64,000 bases of DNA from an uncultured Granulosicoccaceae bacterium (GTDB taxonomy: Bacteria; Pseudomonadota; Gammaproteobacteria; Granulosicoccales; Granulosicoccaceae), in contig CALLBO010000035.1 in NCBI GenBank assembly GCA_937998875.1, forward strand, positions 1 through 64,000, read 5' to 3'. The position numbers and the translations under genes were made by a program. Of this stretch, positions 15,325 through 24,698 are shown piece by piece (position 1 is the first letter of the stretch; the number at the start of each line of letters is the position of its first letter). The notes below the pieces were generated by a model. That model made no database searches and was not told where the DNA came from. It saw only the letters and a list, made by a program, of their open reading frames with translations.

Positions 15325-18218
15325 AAAAACTTCAGCGCCTGTTACCTGTTCTGTTGTCAATGCTGTTAGCGCTTTCCGGTACCACGGCCTGTACCACAGC
15401 AGTTGAATTAGATGACAAGCGTCCTCCGGTCACGCTGGATCCGGGGATCCTGTCAGGTCATCTGGAAAACGGTTTTCGTTACTACCTCAGAAGTACCAAC
15501 AGTGCTGTGGTGAATGATCGTCTTGAATTAAGACTTGTGGTTAAAGCCGGGTCGCTGGATGAGTCTCCGGATCAACGTGGCTTTGCGCATCTGATCGAGC
15601 ATATGGCCTACCGGGGTACAAGATCATTCTCTGAAAAGAGAATTGAATCTCTACTAAGAGATAATGGCTTGCGTTGGGGTGATGATGTTAATGCCACCAC
15701 TCATTATGGTGCAACGGTATACCGTTTTTCACTTCATGAGTCAGATGAACACTTGCTGCCGGTTTTACTGTCGCTTATGGCGGAATGGCTTGATTCTATT
15801 GAGTTTGATGAATCGGCACTTGCAAAAGAAAAGCGCATTGTCGACGCTGAGTTGCATGAACGTTATACAGCAAGAGGTTATACCGTTGATCCTGTCACTC
15901 TCAGTGCCTATTCGAGCAGCCGCTATAGCAACCGACATCCTGCGGGTGATGTTAAAAGTACTCACAGTGCAACGAGTGATCAATTGCGGCAGTTCTGGGA
16001 GTCCAATTATCAACCCGATAACGCGGTACTTATCATGGCTGGTGGCACGAGGCCGTGGTTGTATGAGCCAATGATAGAATCTGCCTTTAGTGATTTGACC
16101 CGGCAACCGGAACATCAACAAGAGTATCCAGAGCGGAGTTTTTCAGACGAGATTGAAGAGCATCATAGCCCTGCGGTGAATTACTATGACGATGGCACGC
16201 TTATCGAGCTATTGTCCTCCGTCGATCCGACGCTTGCGCTACCGGAGTTATCTATAAACCTGATTTCCGGATTGCAGAGTCTGCCTGTTGATGTAGCTAG
16301 TTCGATTGTTTCAATAAAGAGTCGATTTCAAAGTCAGTTGCTATACAGTGCGTTTTCCAATCTCGTGCGTGATCGTATCGTTAGTACGACAGAATGTAGT
16401 GCCGTCAAGCTTGAGAGTTCGCTGCTGGAGTCAGGGCAGGCGATAGAACATATTACGTTGTCTCTCACAGAAGATTCAATTCTACCTTGCTTGTCAGTAG
16501 CGTTTGATGCAGTTAGAACGGTACAAAAATCAAAGCTCACCGAGGAAGAGTTTTATGATTTCAAAAAACTGTTTGAGCAGATATCTCTCTTGAGTATTGA
16601 GCAGTATCGAAGTCGAAACGCCAGTTTGGTTGCGTCCGGTTTGGTGGATATGGCGACAAACGGGGAAGCAGTATTATCAGTATGGGACATGCAGAATATC
16701 TTCAATGAAGTGGTTGCATCTCTTGATCGTGAAACGCTCAATAGCCTTGTCGGAAATATTACGCGGTCGCACAAATTAGTGATCTCTGCAGTGGTAAATA
16801 GTAATCGTGCTGTACCAGTCGCAGAAATAATTACAGGGCTGAGTGATGCAAGGAAAGACATCGCCACCCGTATTCCGGCAACCGTAATTTACGGTGACTT
16901 AAGTCCTGATCAGACACTGGCGGGGTTGCTGACTTCGATTCGTTCTCCTGAACTCGGGAGGTCAATTGCGTCGTTGATGCCGGACGATCAGTTGATTCGC
17001 TCAATGCCTGCGTTGTCATCTGCGATCAAAGTACGGTCACACGGTAACTATCATGAATGGCGCTTGGCAAATGGTGCTGTTGTAGTACTACTGCAGGACC
17101 CGCAGTATGATCATGTGTCGATCACTGGTATCGCCGATGGCGGATATGCGGGCAAAACCGGGTCTTCAGCAGTTGCGGCCTGGTATCTGCCCAAGTATTT
17201 GTCGGTCAATGGTGTGAATGGATTTAGCAGTCAAAGTCTCCGCGCCATTATGCGGCAGAGTCGAATATCCGTAGAGCCATTCACAGGACCGCTTCACCAC
17301 GGTATTAACGCCAGCGGTGTGGCTGAAGAATTGTCGTCAATGCTTTCAATGATCAGTGGCTATTTTGAAGAGCCACTCGTAATAGAGCCAAACAGCAGTC
17401 TGCTTCTAGAGCAACTTGGTGAAAGACAGGCAGCGACAGACTGGCCCGGCGCTATCGGACGCGGGATGGTAGCTGATTCAAATCAACAGCGTCTCAATAA
17501 TCAGTTGTTTATTGAAAGTAAAAACCAGTTCTTTTCATCGACTAAAGATTTTGGTTTTATTGTTGTCGGAAATCTTTCACCGGAACAGCTTGAACCCGAA
17601 TTGTATTATCTAATCACGGACGATACAGCCCGGCCATTGAGGTCAAGTAGTGAAAATGAACCGGGTATCGAAAATTCCGTCGAGCTTCATCACAGGGAAA
17701 AGATTACTGATGTCTCGGTAAGTTTTTCCTGTACAGCTGCTACAGCGTCAGGTATTACACAGATGGACTCATTGGATGTTGACACAATCTCATCCGATCT
17801 GTCGCTGCGGCATTGGCGGTTGTTGGCAGATATTGTGACAGAAAGGCTGCGATATTCACTCAGGGAAAAGTTGGGTTTCGTTTATGAAATCTCAAACAAA
17901 TTGTTCGTTGCAAAGCAGCAGCTCGTACAGCAGATAGACTTTTCCATACATCCGGAACTAGAGCAGCAGGTGTTATCTGCTATTGCAGATGTAACAGTAC
18001 AGATAGCCACAAAAGGCATTAGTCAACAGGAGTTTGATGCTGCGCTGGCACGAGATGAAAGATATCGCGTTCTGGATGCTGCCGTGTACGAAACGCGATC
18101 AATGGAACTGGCGAAACAGTGGCTTTACAACGGTGAGCTATTTAACGAGGAATCTCTTGAAGCTGATCTTGCGCAATTAAACAATCTGGTGCCGTGCCTT
18201 CACATTCCTGACAGGTAG
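15321..18218 (+). CDS. M16 family zinc metalloprotease (insulinase-like), exported
   Basis: 965 aa. The N-terminal hydrophobic segment (residues 5-24, ending GTTACTTA) is a signal peptide, possibly a weak lipobox. The zinc site HLIEH (the inverted HxxEH motif) lies at about residue 90-94 within GFAHLIEHMAYRGTR, and the third ligand Glu is in EKRIVDAELHERY about 75 residues later. The rest has the duplicated M16 architecture with a second, inactive half: FSQSLRAIMRQ-like core near 640 and a C-terminal SLREKLGFVYEIS segment. It is thus likely an active periplasmic peptidase. Coupled by ATGA overlap to the small lipoprotein; convergent with malonyl-CoA decarboxylase 16 bp away. Confidence 0.88.
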   Translation: MKKLQRLLPVLLSMLLALSGTTACTTAVELDDKRPPVTLDPGILSGHLENGFRYYLRSTNSAVVNDRLELRLVVKAGSLDESPDQRGFAHLIEHMAYRGTRSFSEKRIESLLRDNGLRWGDDVNATTHYGATVYRFSLHESDEHLLPVLLSLMAEWLDSIEFDESALAKEKRIVDAELHERYTARGYTVDPVTLSAYSSSRYSNRHPAGDVKSTHSATSDQLRQFWESNYQPDNAVLIMAGGTRPWLYEPMIESAFSDLTRQPEHQQEYPERSFSDEIEEHHSPAVNYYDDGTLIELLSSVDPTLALPELSINLISGLQSLPVDVASSIVSIKSRFQSQLLYSAFSNLVRDRIVSTTECSAVKLESSLLESGQAIEHITLSLTEDSILPCLSVAFDAVRTVQKSKLTEEEFYDFKKLFEQISLLSIEQYRSRNASLVASGLVDMATNGEAVLSVWDMQNIFNEVVASLDRETLNSLVGNITRSHKLVISAVVNSNRAVPVAEIITGLSDARKDIATRIPATVIYGDLSPDQTLAGLLTSIRSPELGRSIASLMPDDQLIRSMPALSSAIKVRSHGNYHEWRLANGAVVVLLQDPQYDHVSITGIADGGYAGKTGSSAVAAWYLPKYLSVNGVNGFSSQSLRAIMRQSRISVEPFTGPLHHGINASGVAEELSSMLSMISGYFEEPLVIEPNSSLLLEQLGERQAATDWPGAIGRGMVADSNQQRLNNQLFIESKNQFFSSTKDFGFIVVGNLSPEQLEPELYYLITDDTARPLRSSSENEPGIENSVELHHREKITDVSVSFSCTAATASGITQMDSLDVDTISSDLSLRHWRLLADIVTERLRYSLREKLGFVYEISNKLFVAKQQLVQQIDFSIHPELEQQVLSAIADVTVQIATKGISQQEFDAALARDERYRVLDAAVYETRSMELAKQWLYNGELFNEESLEADLAQLNNLVPCLHIPDR

Positions 18219-18234
18219 TTGTTAAGCGGATTAA

Positions 18235-19608
18235 CTACAGATATTTTTGTATCTTCTTTGATTGTGCAACGTTGCTGTGCTCGATGTACTCCTCATGATT
18301 TTTATCTATAGAACTGAGGTCATACAAGTAGTTGATCATCATGCCGTAGGATTGTGATAAGCCGTGTTCGCTGGTATCGCCCAGCCAGTTAACCCGCTCA
18401 AAGATAGCACCGTTAGATAAATGAAAATGCGCTACGGGATTTGCAGCGTTTCCGTTTGGTTTTTTCTCGGTAACGATATATTTGGCAACAGCTCGTTGCA
18501 ACGGTTCCTGCAGTGCACTGCAGATGTGCTCATTGGACAACCAATCAGTGTTTTCAAGCAGTTCACTAATTGATTTATCTGTGGCCTTTTGTAACGCCTC
18601 GCTTTCATCTTCTGTGAGCAAGCTGTGATTTTCCTGAGCAGAAAGTTTCTTCACCCATGAGGAGAATCCTGGAATCGGTGACAGGGTCGCGAAGTTTGTA
18701 AGGCTAGGGCATTCGCGTTTTAATTCATCAACCACCCGTTTTATTAAGAAATTACCAAGGCTGACACCTGCGAGACCTTTCTGTGCACTGCTGATCGAAT
18801 AGAATATTGCAGTTGACGGATTATCTCTTTCAATCTCCTGCTGGCTACTGTCTAGAAGTGTAATTACGTTGTCTGAGATTTCGTCTACCAACGCAACCCA
18901 GACGAATATCAATGGTTCATTCGGCATATTGGGATGAAAAAATGCGAAACAACGTCGGTTGTCTCCGAGGCGATGGTGCAGGTCAACCCACGATTCCACT
19001 CGATGCACCGCTTCATATTCAATTAGTTTTTCCAGCAGGGCGGCTGAAGAATTCCAGTTGAGTTTTTTAAGCTCCAGAAAACCGATGTCAAACCAACTGT
19101 AGAGTTGCTTGTGCAAAACCTCGTTCAACGGTTTCAGCTCCGGGTGTTCTTTACTGAGACGCATGACATCTGAGCGAAGGTCAACGAGGAATTTTGTCCC
19201 TTGTGGTAACGCGTTGAACTGTCGGAGTAGTGTCCGGTAGGGTGGAGTTAGTTGTTCGCGCAGCTGGTCTTCCACTTCATTCCTGCGCTCGTCAGTGAGA
19301 TCAGTAAACAGGGCTTCCGCTGTAGTTCTGACTTTGTCATGATCGATGCTGAAATCGGTGATCATGAGCTTCAGGAATTTGTGTCTGCCCTCGTCATTGA
19401 GGCCGAGATAAGTTTTGCCTAGATCAGCCGCTCTTGCACGGGTTGAGACGTCGCCGCCCTTACCGTCGAGGCAGGCAGTGATTTTGACTTTTAGCGGTTC
19501 AATTTCATTGGCGTGCAGATACGGACTCAGCTCCAGAGTTTTGCCGCTGAACTGGGTAGACACGCCTTTCCATGCGTTGAGTATATTGCTGAACAGTCTA
19601 TTGCTCAT
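18235..19608 (-). CDS. Malonyl-CoA decarboxylase
   Basis: 457 aa enzyme converting malonyl-CoA to acetyl-CoA and CO2. The helical N-terminal domain contains LPQGTKFLVDLRSDV. The GNAT-like catalytic domain has HHRLGDNRRCFAFFHPNMP, then YSISSAQKGLAGVSLGNFLI with the conserved Ser, LTNFATLSPIPGFSSW, and VAHFHLSNGAIFERVNWLGD with the conserved His. This order matches human and rhizobial enzymes. The usual malonate genes (matB, matC) are not adjacent, so it may serve malonyl-CoA turnover rather than malonate growth. Confidence 0.93.
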   Translation of the reverse strand: MSNRLFSNILNAWKGVSTQFSGKTLELSPYLHANEIEPLKVKITACLDGKGGDVSTRARAADLGKTYLGLNDEGRHKFLKLMITDFSIDHDKVRTTAEALFTDLTDERRNEVEDQLREQLTPPYRTLLRQFNALPQGTKFLVDLRSDVMRLSKEHPELKPLNEVLHKQLYSWFDIGFLELKKLNWNSSAALLEKLIEYEAVHRVESWVDLHHRLGDNRRCFAFFHPNMPNEPLIFVWVALVDEISDNVITLLDSSQQEIERDNPSTAIFYSISSAQKGLAGVSLGNFLIKRVVDELKRECPSLTNFATLSPIPGFSSWVKKLSAQENHSLLTEDESEALQKATDKSISELLENTDWLSNEHICSALQEPLQRAVAKYIVTEKKPNGNAANPVAHFHLSNGAIFERVNWLGDTSEHGLSQSYGMMINYLYDLSSIDKNHEEYIEHSNVAQSKKIQKYL

Positions 19609-19668
19609 TGATTTTTTTTATTTGATCAGTGTTCGGGGGGAAATTCAGGACACAACGGCGTTGTCGGC

Positions 19669-20685
19669 TTAATACATCACTGGTTCTCTTTCGAGCTCAA
19701 TGTCATATCGATCTTTGATGTCTGCGTATATCTCATTAGCTAGTACTGCAATCTGCTTACCATTACCGTTGCCGTGGTTCACTAACACTAAAGCCTGTCG
19801 GTCGTGTACGCCGACACCGTCAGCACGGTGACCTTTCCAGCCGGCCTGATCAATAAGCCAGGCGGCAGGCACTTTGTAGCATCCGTTGGTCCAGCTATAT
19901 ACCGGTAGGTCTGGATACTTTTTGCGTAGTGTGTCAACCCGTTGACTTGACAGGATCGGGTTTTTGAAAAAACTGCCGGCATTGCCGATCGTTGCGGGGT
20001 CTGGCAGTTTGGAACTGCGTAGTGCGCAGACCTGTTGTAATACCCGCTCGGCAGATATGTCTGCATCGGGTTCGCTGAGATTTAGAGCTTCACGCAGTGC
20101 GTCATAACTTATCACTGGATTGTCTAGTGTTGAAAGTTCAAGCTGAACGCCTAGGATAATAAATTCTGATCCTGCGGCAGTTTTAAATACACTGTGACGG
20201 TAGCCGAAATCGCAATCGGATTTTGTGAGTGTTGTCGTTTCACCGGTGGCTTGATGAATAACATCTACCGAAATCAGATTGTCGCAAATTTCTTTCCCAT
20301 AGGCACCTATGTTCTGAATGGGTGCGGCGCCGCAGTTTCCGGGAATAAGTGCGAGGTTTTCAAGGCCGAATTGACCGTTGGATACGGTGGCTTTAACCAG
20401 GGAATGCCAATTGACACCTGCGCCGACGTACACCATTGCTGTGTTTTTTTCTATGGAGGTGCGGTGGGTATCAATTGCAATGTGCAGTACGAGCCCGCTT
20501 ACATTGCGGGTAAAAACAGTATTGCTGCCGCTACCGAGAATGAGGATTGGCAGGTTTTTACTTTGCTGCCAGGTCAAAGCCTCTCTGACTTCATCTATTG
20601 ATGATGCGCTGCAGAAGTATTCAGCGCTAACATCGAAGCCAAAGCTGTTGCGATCACGCAGCGATACATTTTTACTGATGTGCAT
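19669..20685 (-). CDS. murB: UDP-N-acetylenolpyruvoylglucosamine reductase MurB
   Basis: FAD-dependent reductase making UDP-MurNAc for peptidoglycan. Type I (E. coli-like) features are LILGSGSNTVF, VYVGAGVNWHSLVKAT, ENLALIPGNCGAAPIQNIGAYG and the catalytic serine in GNAGSFFKNP. AAWLIDQAGWKGHR and the acidic C-terminus ELEREPVMY follow. I place the start at the ATG at 20685 (MHISKNVSLRDRNSFGFD), giving 338 codons, near the family length. The longer frame to 20748 would extend into the upstream gene. The start lies inside the last codons of the MATE gene (14-bp overlap), suggesting coupling. Confidence 0.95.
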   Translation of the reverse strand: MHISKNVSLRDRNSFGFDVSAEYFCSASSIDEVREALTWQQSKNLPILILGSGSNTVFTRNVSGLVLHIAIDTHRTSIEKNTAMVYVGAGVNWHSLVKATVSNGQFGLENLALIPGNCGAAPIQNIGAYGKEICDNLISVDVIHQATGETTTLTKSDCDFGYRHSVFKTAAGSEFIILGVQLELSTLDNPVISYDALREALNLSEPDADISAERVLQQVCALRSSKLPDPATIGNAGSFFKNPILSSQRVDTLRKKYPDLPVYSWTNGCYKVPAAWLIDQAGWKGHRADGVGVHDRQALVLVNHGNGNGKQIAVLANEIYADIKDRYDIELEREPVMY

Positions 20686-22015
20686 GGGTTTGATCGATAG
20701 TTGCTTTGATGCTTGGATAGAAAATGTACAACGTGGCAGCGCGTGCAATCATGAATAATGAAAATGCACTCCACAGACCGGTATTACCAAAAACGGGTAT
20801 CAGCACCCCGGTAAGAATGAAGAACAGCGGCGCTGAAATTATCATTGCGTTACGCATTTCCCGCGAATGTGTTGTACCGATGAATATACCGTCGAGCTGG
20901 TAGCACCATACGGATAAGAAAGGCAACACATACAACCATGGTAACAGTGAATTCGCTGCGTCTAAAACTTCAATCTGGTTAGTGAATAGTCGCAGTATAG
21001 CCGGTCCGGCGATGAACAACAGTACGGACATGCCTATGGCTGTGGTAATTGCCATGTGCGTGGACGCGCGAATAGCGCCGTGAAACTGCCGTTTGTTAGC
21101 GCTTCCCCAGGCCTGGCCTGCCAGCGTCTCGGCAGCGTGTGCAAATCCATCCAGTGCATGAGCGCAGATATGAAGTAGCTGCATCAGAATTACGTTGGCG
21201 GCAAATACGGTGCTACTGAATTTTCCACTGCTGGCATTGAAGTAGAAAAAGCACGATACCAGCAGGAGAGTGCGAATGAATATATCACCGTTTAGTTTTA
21301 GCAGGCGCTTCAGGGCATTAGCTTCCAATAGACTATTTTTATCGACCCTGGAAAGGGCAGGAGTGAGTTGTTCCCGCATCAGGTAGAGCATGAAAGCCAG
21401 TGCTGCATATTCACTGATCAAAGAAGCGGTTGCGACACCGGCGATACCGTACCCAAGTACCGGTACAAACAAAAGATCAAGGAATACATTGGTACAGTTG
21501 AGCAGCAGTTGGAATGCAAATACAGATCGCATTCGCTGCAAGCCGATCAGCACACCGGTTAGTACATAGTTTGCCAGAGTTGCCGGTGCTGACCAGACCC
21601 GAATAGAAAAGTATTCTCGCGTAAGTTGTTCAATTTTCAACTCTCCGCCAACAATATGAAGTGCCAGATCAAGCAGAGGTTTGTGGAGTACGACGATCAC
21701 AACACCGAGCGCTGCTGCGATGATTAACGATCTGACTATCGTCAGGTTGATAGTATCTGTTGCGCCCGCGCCAAATGCCTGGGCAATACTGCCACTGGTG
21801 CCCATTTTCAGGAAACCAAATGTCCAGAATACAAGACTGAATACCGAAGCACCCAGTGCTACCGCGGCGATAGGTTCAGGGGAGTTCATGTGGCCGGTCA
21901 CAGCGGTATCTACTGCGCCGACCAGTGGTACCGTAACATTGGAAAGGATAATTGGCAGCGCGAGCAACCAGACGCGCTTATGCCAGTTTACGTTTGAGCT
22001 GTTAGTTGCCGGCAT
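20672..22015 (-). CDS. MATE family efflux transporter, DinF-like
   Basis: 447 aa integral membrane protein with about 12 hydrophobic segments. The DinF-type N-terminus is clear: LALPIILSNVTVPLVGAVDT, AVTGHMNSPEPIAAVALGAS, FLKMGTSGSIAQAFGAG. Later motifs fit MATE antiporters that export cationic drugs or metabolites using H+ or Na+. It overlaps murB by 14 bp and probably shares its transcript. The real substrate cannot be read from the sequence. Confidence 0.9.
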   Translation of the reverse strand: MPATNSSNVNWHKRVWLLALPIILSNVTVPLVGAVDTAVTGHMNSPEPIAAVALGASVFSLVFWTFGFLKMGTSGSIAQAFGAGATDTINLTIVRSLIIAAALGVVIVVLHKPLLDLALHIVGGELKIEQLTREYFSIRVWSAPATLANYVLTGVLIGLQRMRSVFAFQLLLNCTNVFLDLLFVPVLGYGIAGVATASLISEYAALAFMLYLMREQLTPALSRVDKNSLLEANALKRLLKLNGDIFIRTLLLVSCFFYFNASSGKFSSTVFAANVILMQLLHICAHALDGFAHAAETLAGQAWGSANKRQFHGAIRASTHMAITTAIGMSVLLFIAGPAILRLFTNQIEVLDAANSLLPWLYVLPFLSVWCYQLDGIFIGTTHSREMRNAMIISAPLFFILTGVLIPVFGNTGLWSAFSLFMIARAATLYIFYPSIKATIDQTHAHQ

Positions 22016-22414
22016 AGTGAGCGAGTGTTCACGGCTGCGCTTTCGCGATGTGTTGCAGCGGTAGCCGCATGAAGTGATTGGTAAAGTCGTGCAGGGAGGT
22101 AATGTAAATAAGTTAACCAGCCGGTTTATTCACGAAATTAACGGCATCCCGCGTGATCTTTGAGTCCGCAGCAAATTACTATCATGCGAATATCAGTACG
22201 TGTTCGCCGTGAGAAACCAATTGAATGAATAATGGCCACTGAGGAGTCTCTGCGCGCTGTGCCTATCGCTTCATAAACATACCGAGCCGGAGTAAATCAT
22301 CACACTGCACGCGATATTAGCAAATCTCCGTAAAAATTGGCGGTATAAAAAAGCCGGCTACTAATTGCAACCGGCCTTTGTTGTAACTTTTGGGTGTTGG
22401 CAGTGACCAACAGG
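22016..22414. other. Intergenic region, 399 bp
   Basis: It contains the presumed promoter of the MATE-murB pair and, at its right end, the terminator of the UDP-glucose dehydrogenase gene. Only peptides under about 15 residues can be read from ATG starts, and no RNA gene was recognised. Confidence 0.6.
22347..22375 (-). terminator. Rho-independent terminator of UDP-glucose dehydrogenase
   Basis: On the minus strand a stem GCCGG / CCGGC with a 13-nt loop is followed directly by six T residues. It lies 40 bp beyond the stop of the dehydrogenase gene at 22415, the expected position. Confidence 0.8.
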
Positions 22415-23746
22415 CTAACTGACCATCGGGCGCCCTATGCAGTAGTATGTCACGCCATTATCTGCAACGATGGAAGGGTCATAGAGATTTCTGCCGTCGA
22501 AAATCACTGGGTTTTTCAGGGACGTTTTCAAATCTGCCCATGAAGGACTTTTAAATTCGTTCCATTCTGTCATGATAATCAGCGCATCGGCTCCCTCTGC
22601 AGCCTGCATCGCTGTGTCGGTGAGTTTTAGACCTGTGTGATCCGGGTAGAGATGTCTGGCTTCATCCATTGCTACAGGATCATAAGCCTGAACTTTCGCA
22701 CCTTGTGACCACAGCGCTTCCATCAATACGCGACTTGGTGCTTCCCGCATATCGTCAGTATTCGGCTTGAATGACAAGCCCCATACTGCGAACGTTTTAC
22801 CTGATAAGTCGTTGTCGAAGTGTTGATTAATCTTGTCTGGAAGTACACTCTTTTGTCTTTCGTTAACAATTTCTACTGATTCGAGCAGCGTCGCATCGTA
22901 ACCGACTTCTTTTGCTGTTGCGATCAGTGCCTTCACGTCCTTTGGAAAGCACGAGCCGCCGTAGCCGCAGCCGGGATAGATAAAGCTGTAACCGATACGA
23001 GGATCAGAGCCTATGCCGATCCGCACATTTTCAATATCGGCACCCAACGAATCCGCAAGGTTGGACAATTCATTCATGAAGCTGATCTTGGTGGCAAGCA
23101 TTGAGTTTGCAGCGTACTTGGTAAGCTCAGAAGATCGAATATCCATAAAGATCAGGCGATCATGGTTACGGCAGAACGGCGCGTATAATTTTCGCATTTG
23201 CTCGATAGCGTAAGGATCTTGTGTGCCGACTACAATGCGATCGGGCTTACGAAAGTCTTCAATTGCGGCGCCTTCCTTCAGGAATTCAGGGTTGGAGATT
23301 GTCGCGTACGGCAGGTCGCTACCACGCTTTTCCAGAACTTCAGCGATCTTCGCACCCACGCGATCAGAAGTACCAACCGGTACCGTTGATTTTGTTACCA
23401 CCAGTTTTCGTTCCTGCATGCGTTCAGCAATTGTTTCTGCCACAGCCAGAACATGCTTAAGATCGGCAGAGCCGTCTTCATCCGGTGGAGTGCCGACCGC
23501 GATGAACTGCATCTCGCTGTGAGCGACGGCCTGGTCCATGTCGGTGGTGAAGTTTAAGCGTCCGATTTCGACATTGCGAAGAATTACTTTGTCGAGGCCG
23601 GGTTCATGGATCGGAATAATACCTTTCTGAAGATTGGCAACTTTCGTTTCATCGATATCCACGCAGAGTACATCGTTGCCGACATCGGCGAGGAGTGAGC
23701 CGGTGACCAATCCGACATAGCCCGATCCGTAAACCGTAACTTTCAT
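22415..23746 (-). CDS. ugd: UDP-glucose 6-dehydrogenase
   Basis: 443 aa NAD-dependent enzyme oxidising UDP-glucose to UDP-glucuronate, a precursor of acidic surface polysaccharides. The Rossmann motif [18 protein letters not shown], the [14 protein letters not shown] and [11 protein letters not shown] motifs, [14 protein letters not shown], and the catalytic-Cys loop [16 protein letters not shown] (near residue 260) are all intact. C-terminal [18 protein letters not shown] is typical. GDP-mannose dehydrogenase is a possible alternative but the pattern fits UGD better. It is monocistronic, ended by a terminator, and may feed the polysaccharide locus at 52-64 kb. Confidence 0.93.
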   Translation of the reverse strand: MKVTVYGSGYVGLVTGSLLADVGNDVLCVDIDETKVANLQKGIIPIHEPGLDKVILRNVEIGRLNFTTDMDQAVAHSEMQFIAVGTPPDEDGSADLKHVLAVAETIAERMQERKLVVTKSTVPVGTSDRVGAKIAEVLEKRGSDLPYATISNPEFLKEGAAIEDFRKPDRIVVGTQDPYAIEQMRKLYAPFCRNHDRLIFMDIRSSELTKYAANSMLATKISFMNELSNLADSLGADIENVRIGIGSDPRIGYSFIYPGCGYGGSCFPKDVKALIATAKEVGYDATLLESVEIVNERQKSVLPDKINQHFDNDLSGKTFAVWGLSFKPNTDDMREAPSRVLMEALWSQGAKVQAYDPVAMDEARHLYPDHTGLKLTDTAMQAAEGADALIIMTEWNEFKSPSWADLKTSLKNPVIFDGRNLYDPSIVADNGVTYYCIGRPMVS

Positions 23747-24017
23747 CTATAACATCCGTAAAATTTGAAACTGAAGAATCTGAATTTGTATAACCAGCGT
23801 ATTGGAATCAAACGCCCCCGGATCCTCAAAAAAGCGCTGGAATTACTGACTATTGGGCCGGCGAATGCTGTTCTCTAGATCTGCTTTAAGCCAGACTTTG
23901 CAAGCACTGCGCCGCGAAGGCAGGCCACTATATAGTCGAGAAGCAATTCTGAACAGCTCTAAATCGTGATTTTAACAATTTTGCGCCAGATTTCTGTCTG
24001 TTTCGGGAATTGCGCAT

Positions 24018-24695
24018 CTAATCGGGAGTGGCGACCAGCACCTCCCGCTTGCCTTTCGGGCCGGGTAGCTTCCGGAACCTGAAACCGGCAGCGTTCAGGG
24101 CACGGCGGAACTCCCCATTGACGCAATAGGTAGCGAGTTTTGCGTCTGGTTTTAAGGCCTGGCGCAGCTTACATAAAAAGTCGGTACTCCAGAGTGCCGG
24201 GTTATTCTTCTTACTGAAGGCATCGAGATAAACTGCATCGAAACTGCTTTCAGGCAAGGAATGCTGGTGCGCATCCACGCGATGCAGATTTAATTGGGTT
24301 TGATGGTCAAAAAACAAAGTCGCCTGCTCTGAGCTAGAAATTTGATGAATCGCATCTGCTGTGAATACGCAAAGTGTTTTTGCGTGCGGCACGTTGTGGA
24401 TCAGCAACTCAAGCGCAATTTCCCGGTTGACCGGTTGAAATTCACAGGCGGTGTATTGCAGTGCGCAGTCAGACTTAAGCGCATGGTTTGCGGTATGAAC
24501 AAAATTAAAGCCGGTACCGAAACCGATTTCAAGTATTGATGTTGGTTGTTGAGCCTGAAGTCGTTGGTGCATTCCTGAATTGCGCAGGTATACCTGATCT
24601 GATTCTGTCAGTGCACCAAACTTTGAATGATAGGTTTCCTGTCGATCCGGATCCAATAGCGTGTAGCTGCCATCATCTGTCTCGATCAGTTGCAT
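24018..24695 (-). CDS. Stand-alone MnmD-type tRNA U34 methyltransferase
   Basis: 225 aa, corresponding only to the methyltransferase half of bifunctional MnmC (5-methylaminomethyl-2-thiouridine formation at tRNA wobble U34). Motifs are ETYHSKFGALTESDQVYL, the SAM site SILEIGFGTGFNFVHTA, YTACEFQPVN, and FDAVYLDAFSKKNNPALWS with the conserved Asp. TYCVNGEFRRALNAAGFRF and the PGPKGKREVL ending follow. The FAD-dependent MnmC2 domain present in E. coli is missing, and no separate copy is nearby. It starts 3 bp after the stop of the preceding unknown gene, so both are likely one operon. Confidence 0.85.
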   Translation of the reverse strand: MQLIETDDGSYTLLDPDRQETYHSKFGALTESDQVYLRNSGMHQRLQAQQPTSILEIGFGTGFNFVHTANHALKSDCALQYTACEFQPVNREIALELLIHNVPHAKTLCVFTADAIHQISSSEQATLFFDHQTQLNLHRVDAHQHSLPESSFDAVYLDAFSKKNNPALWSTDFLCKLRQALKPDAKLATYCVNGEFRRALNAAGFRFRKLPGPKGKREVLVATPD

Positions 24696-24698
24696 ACG

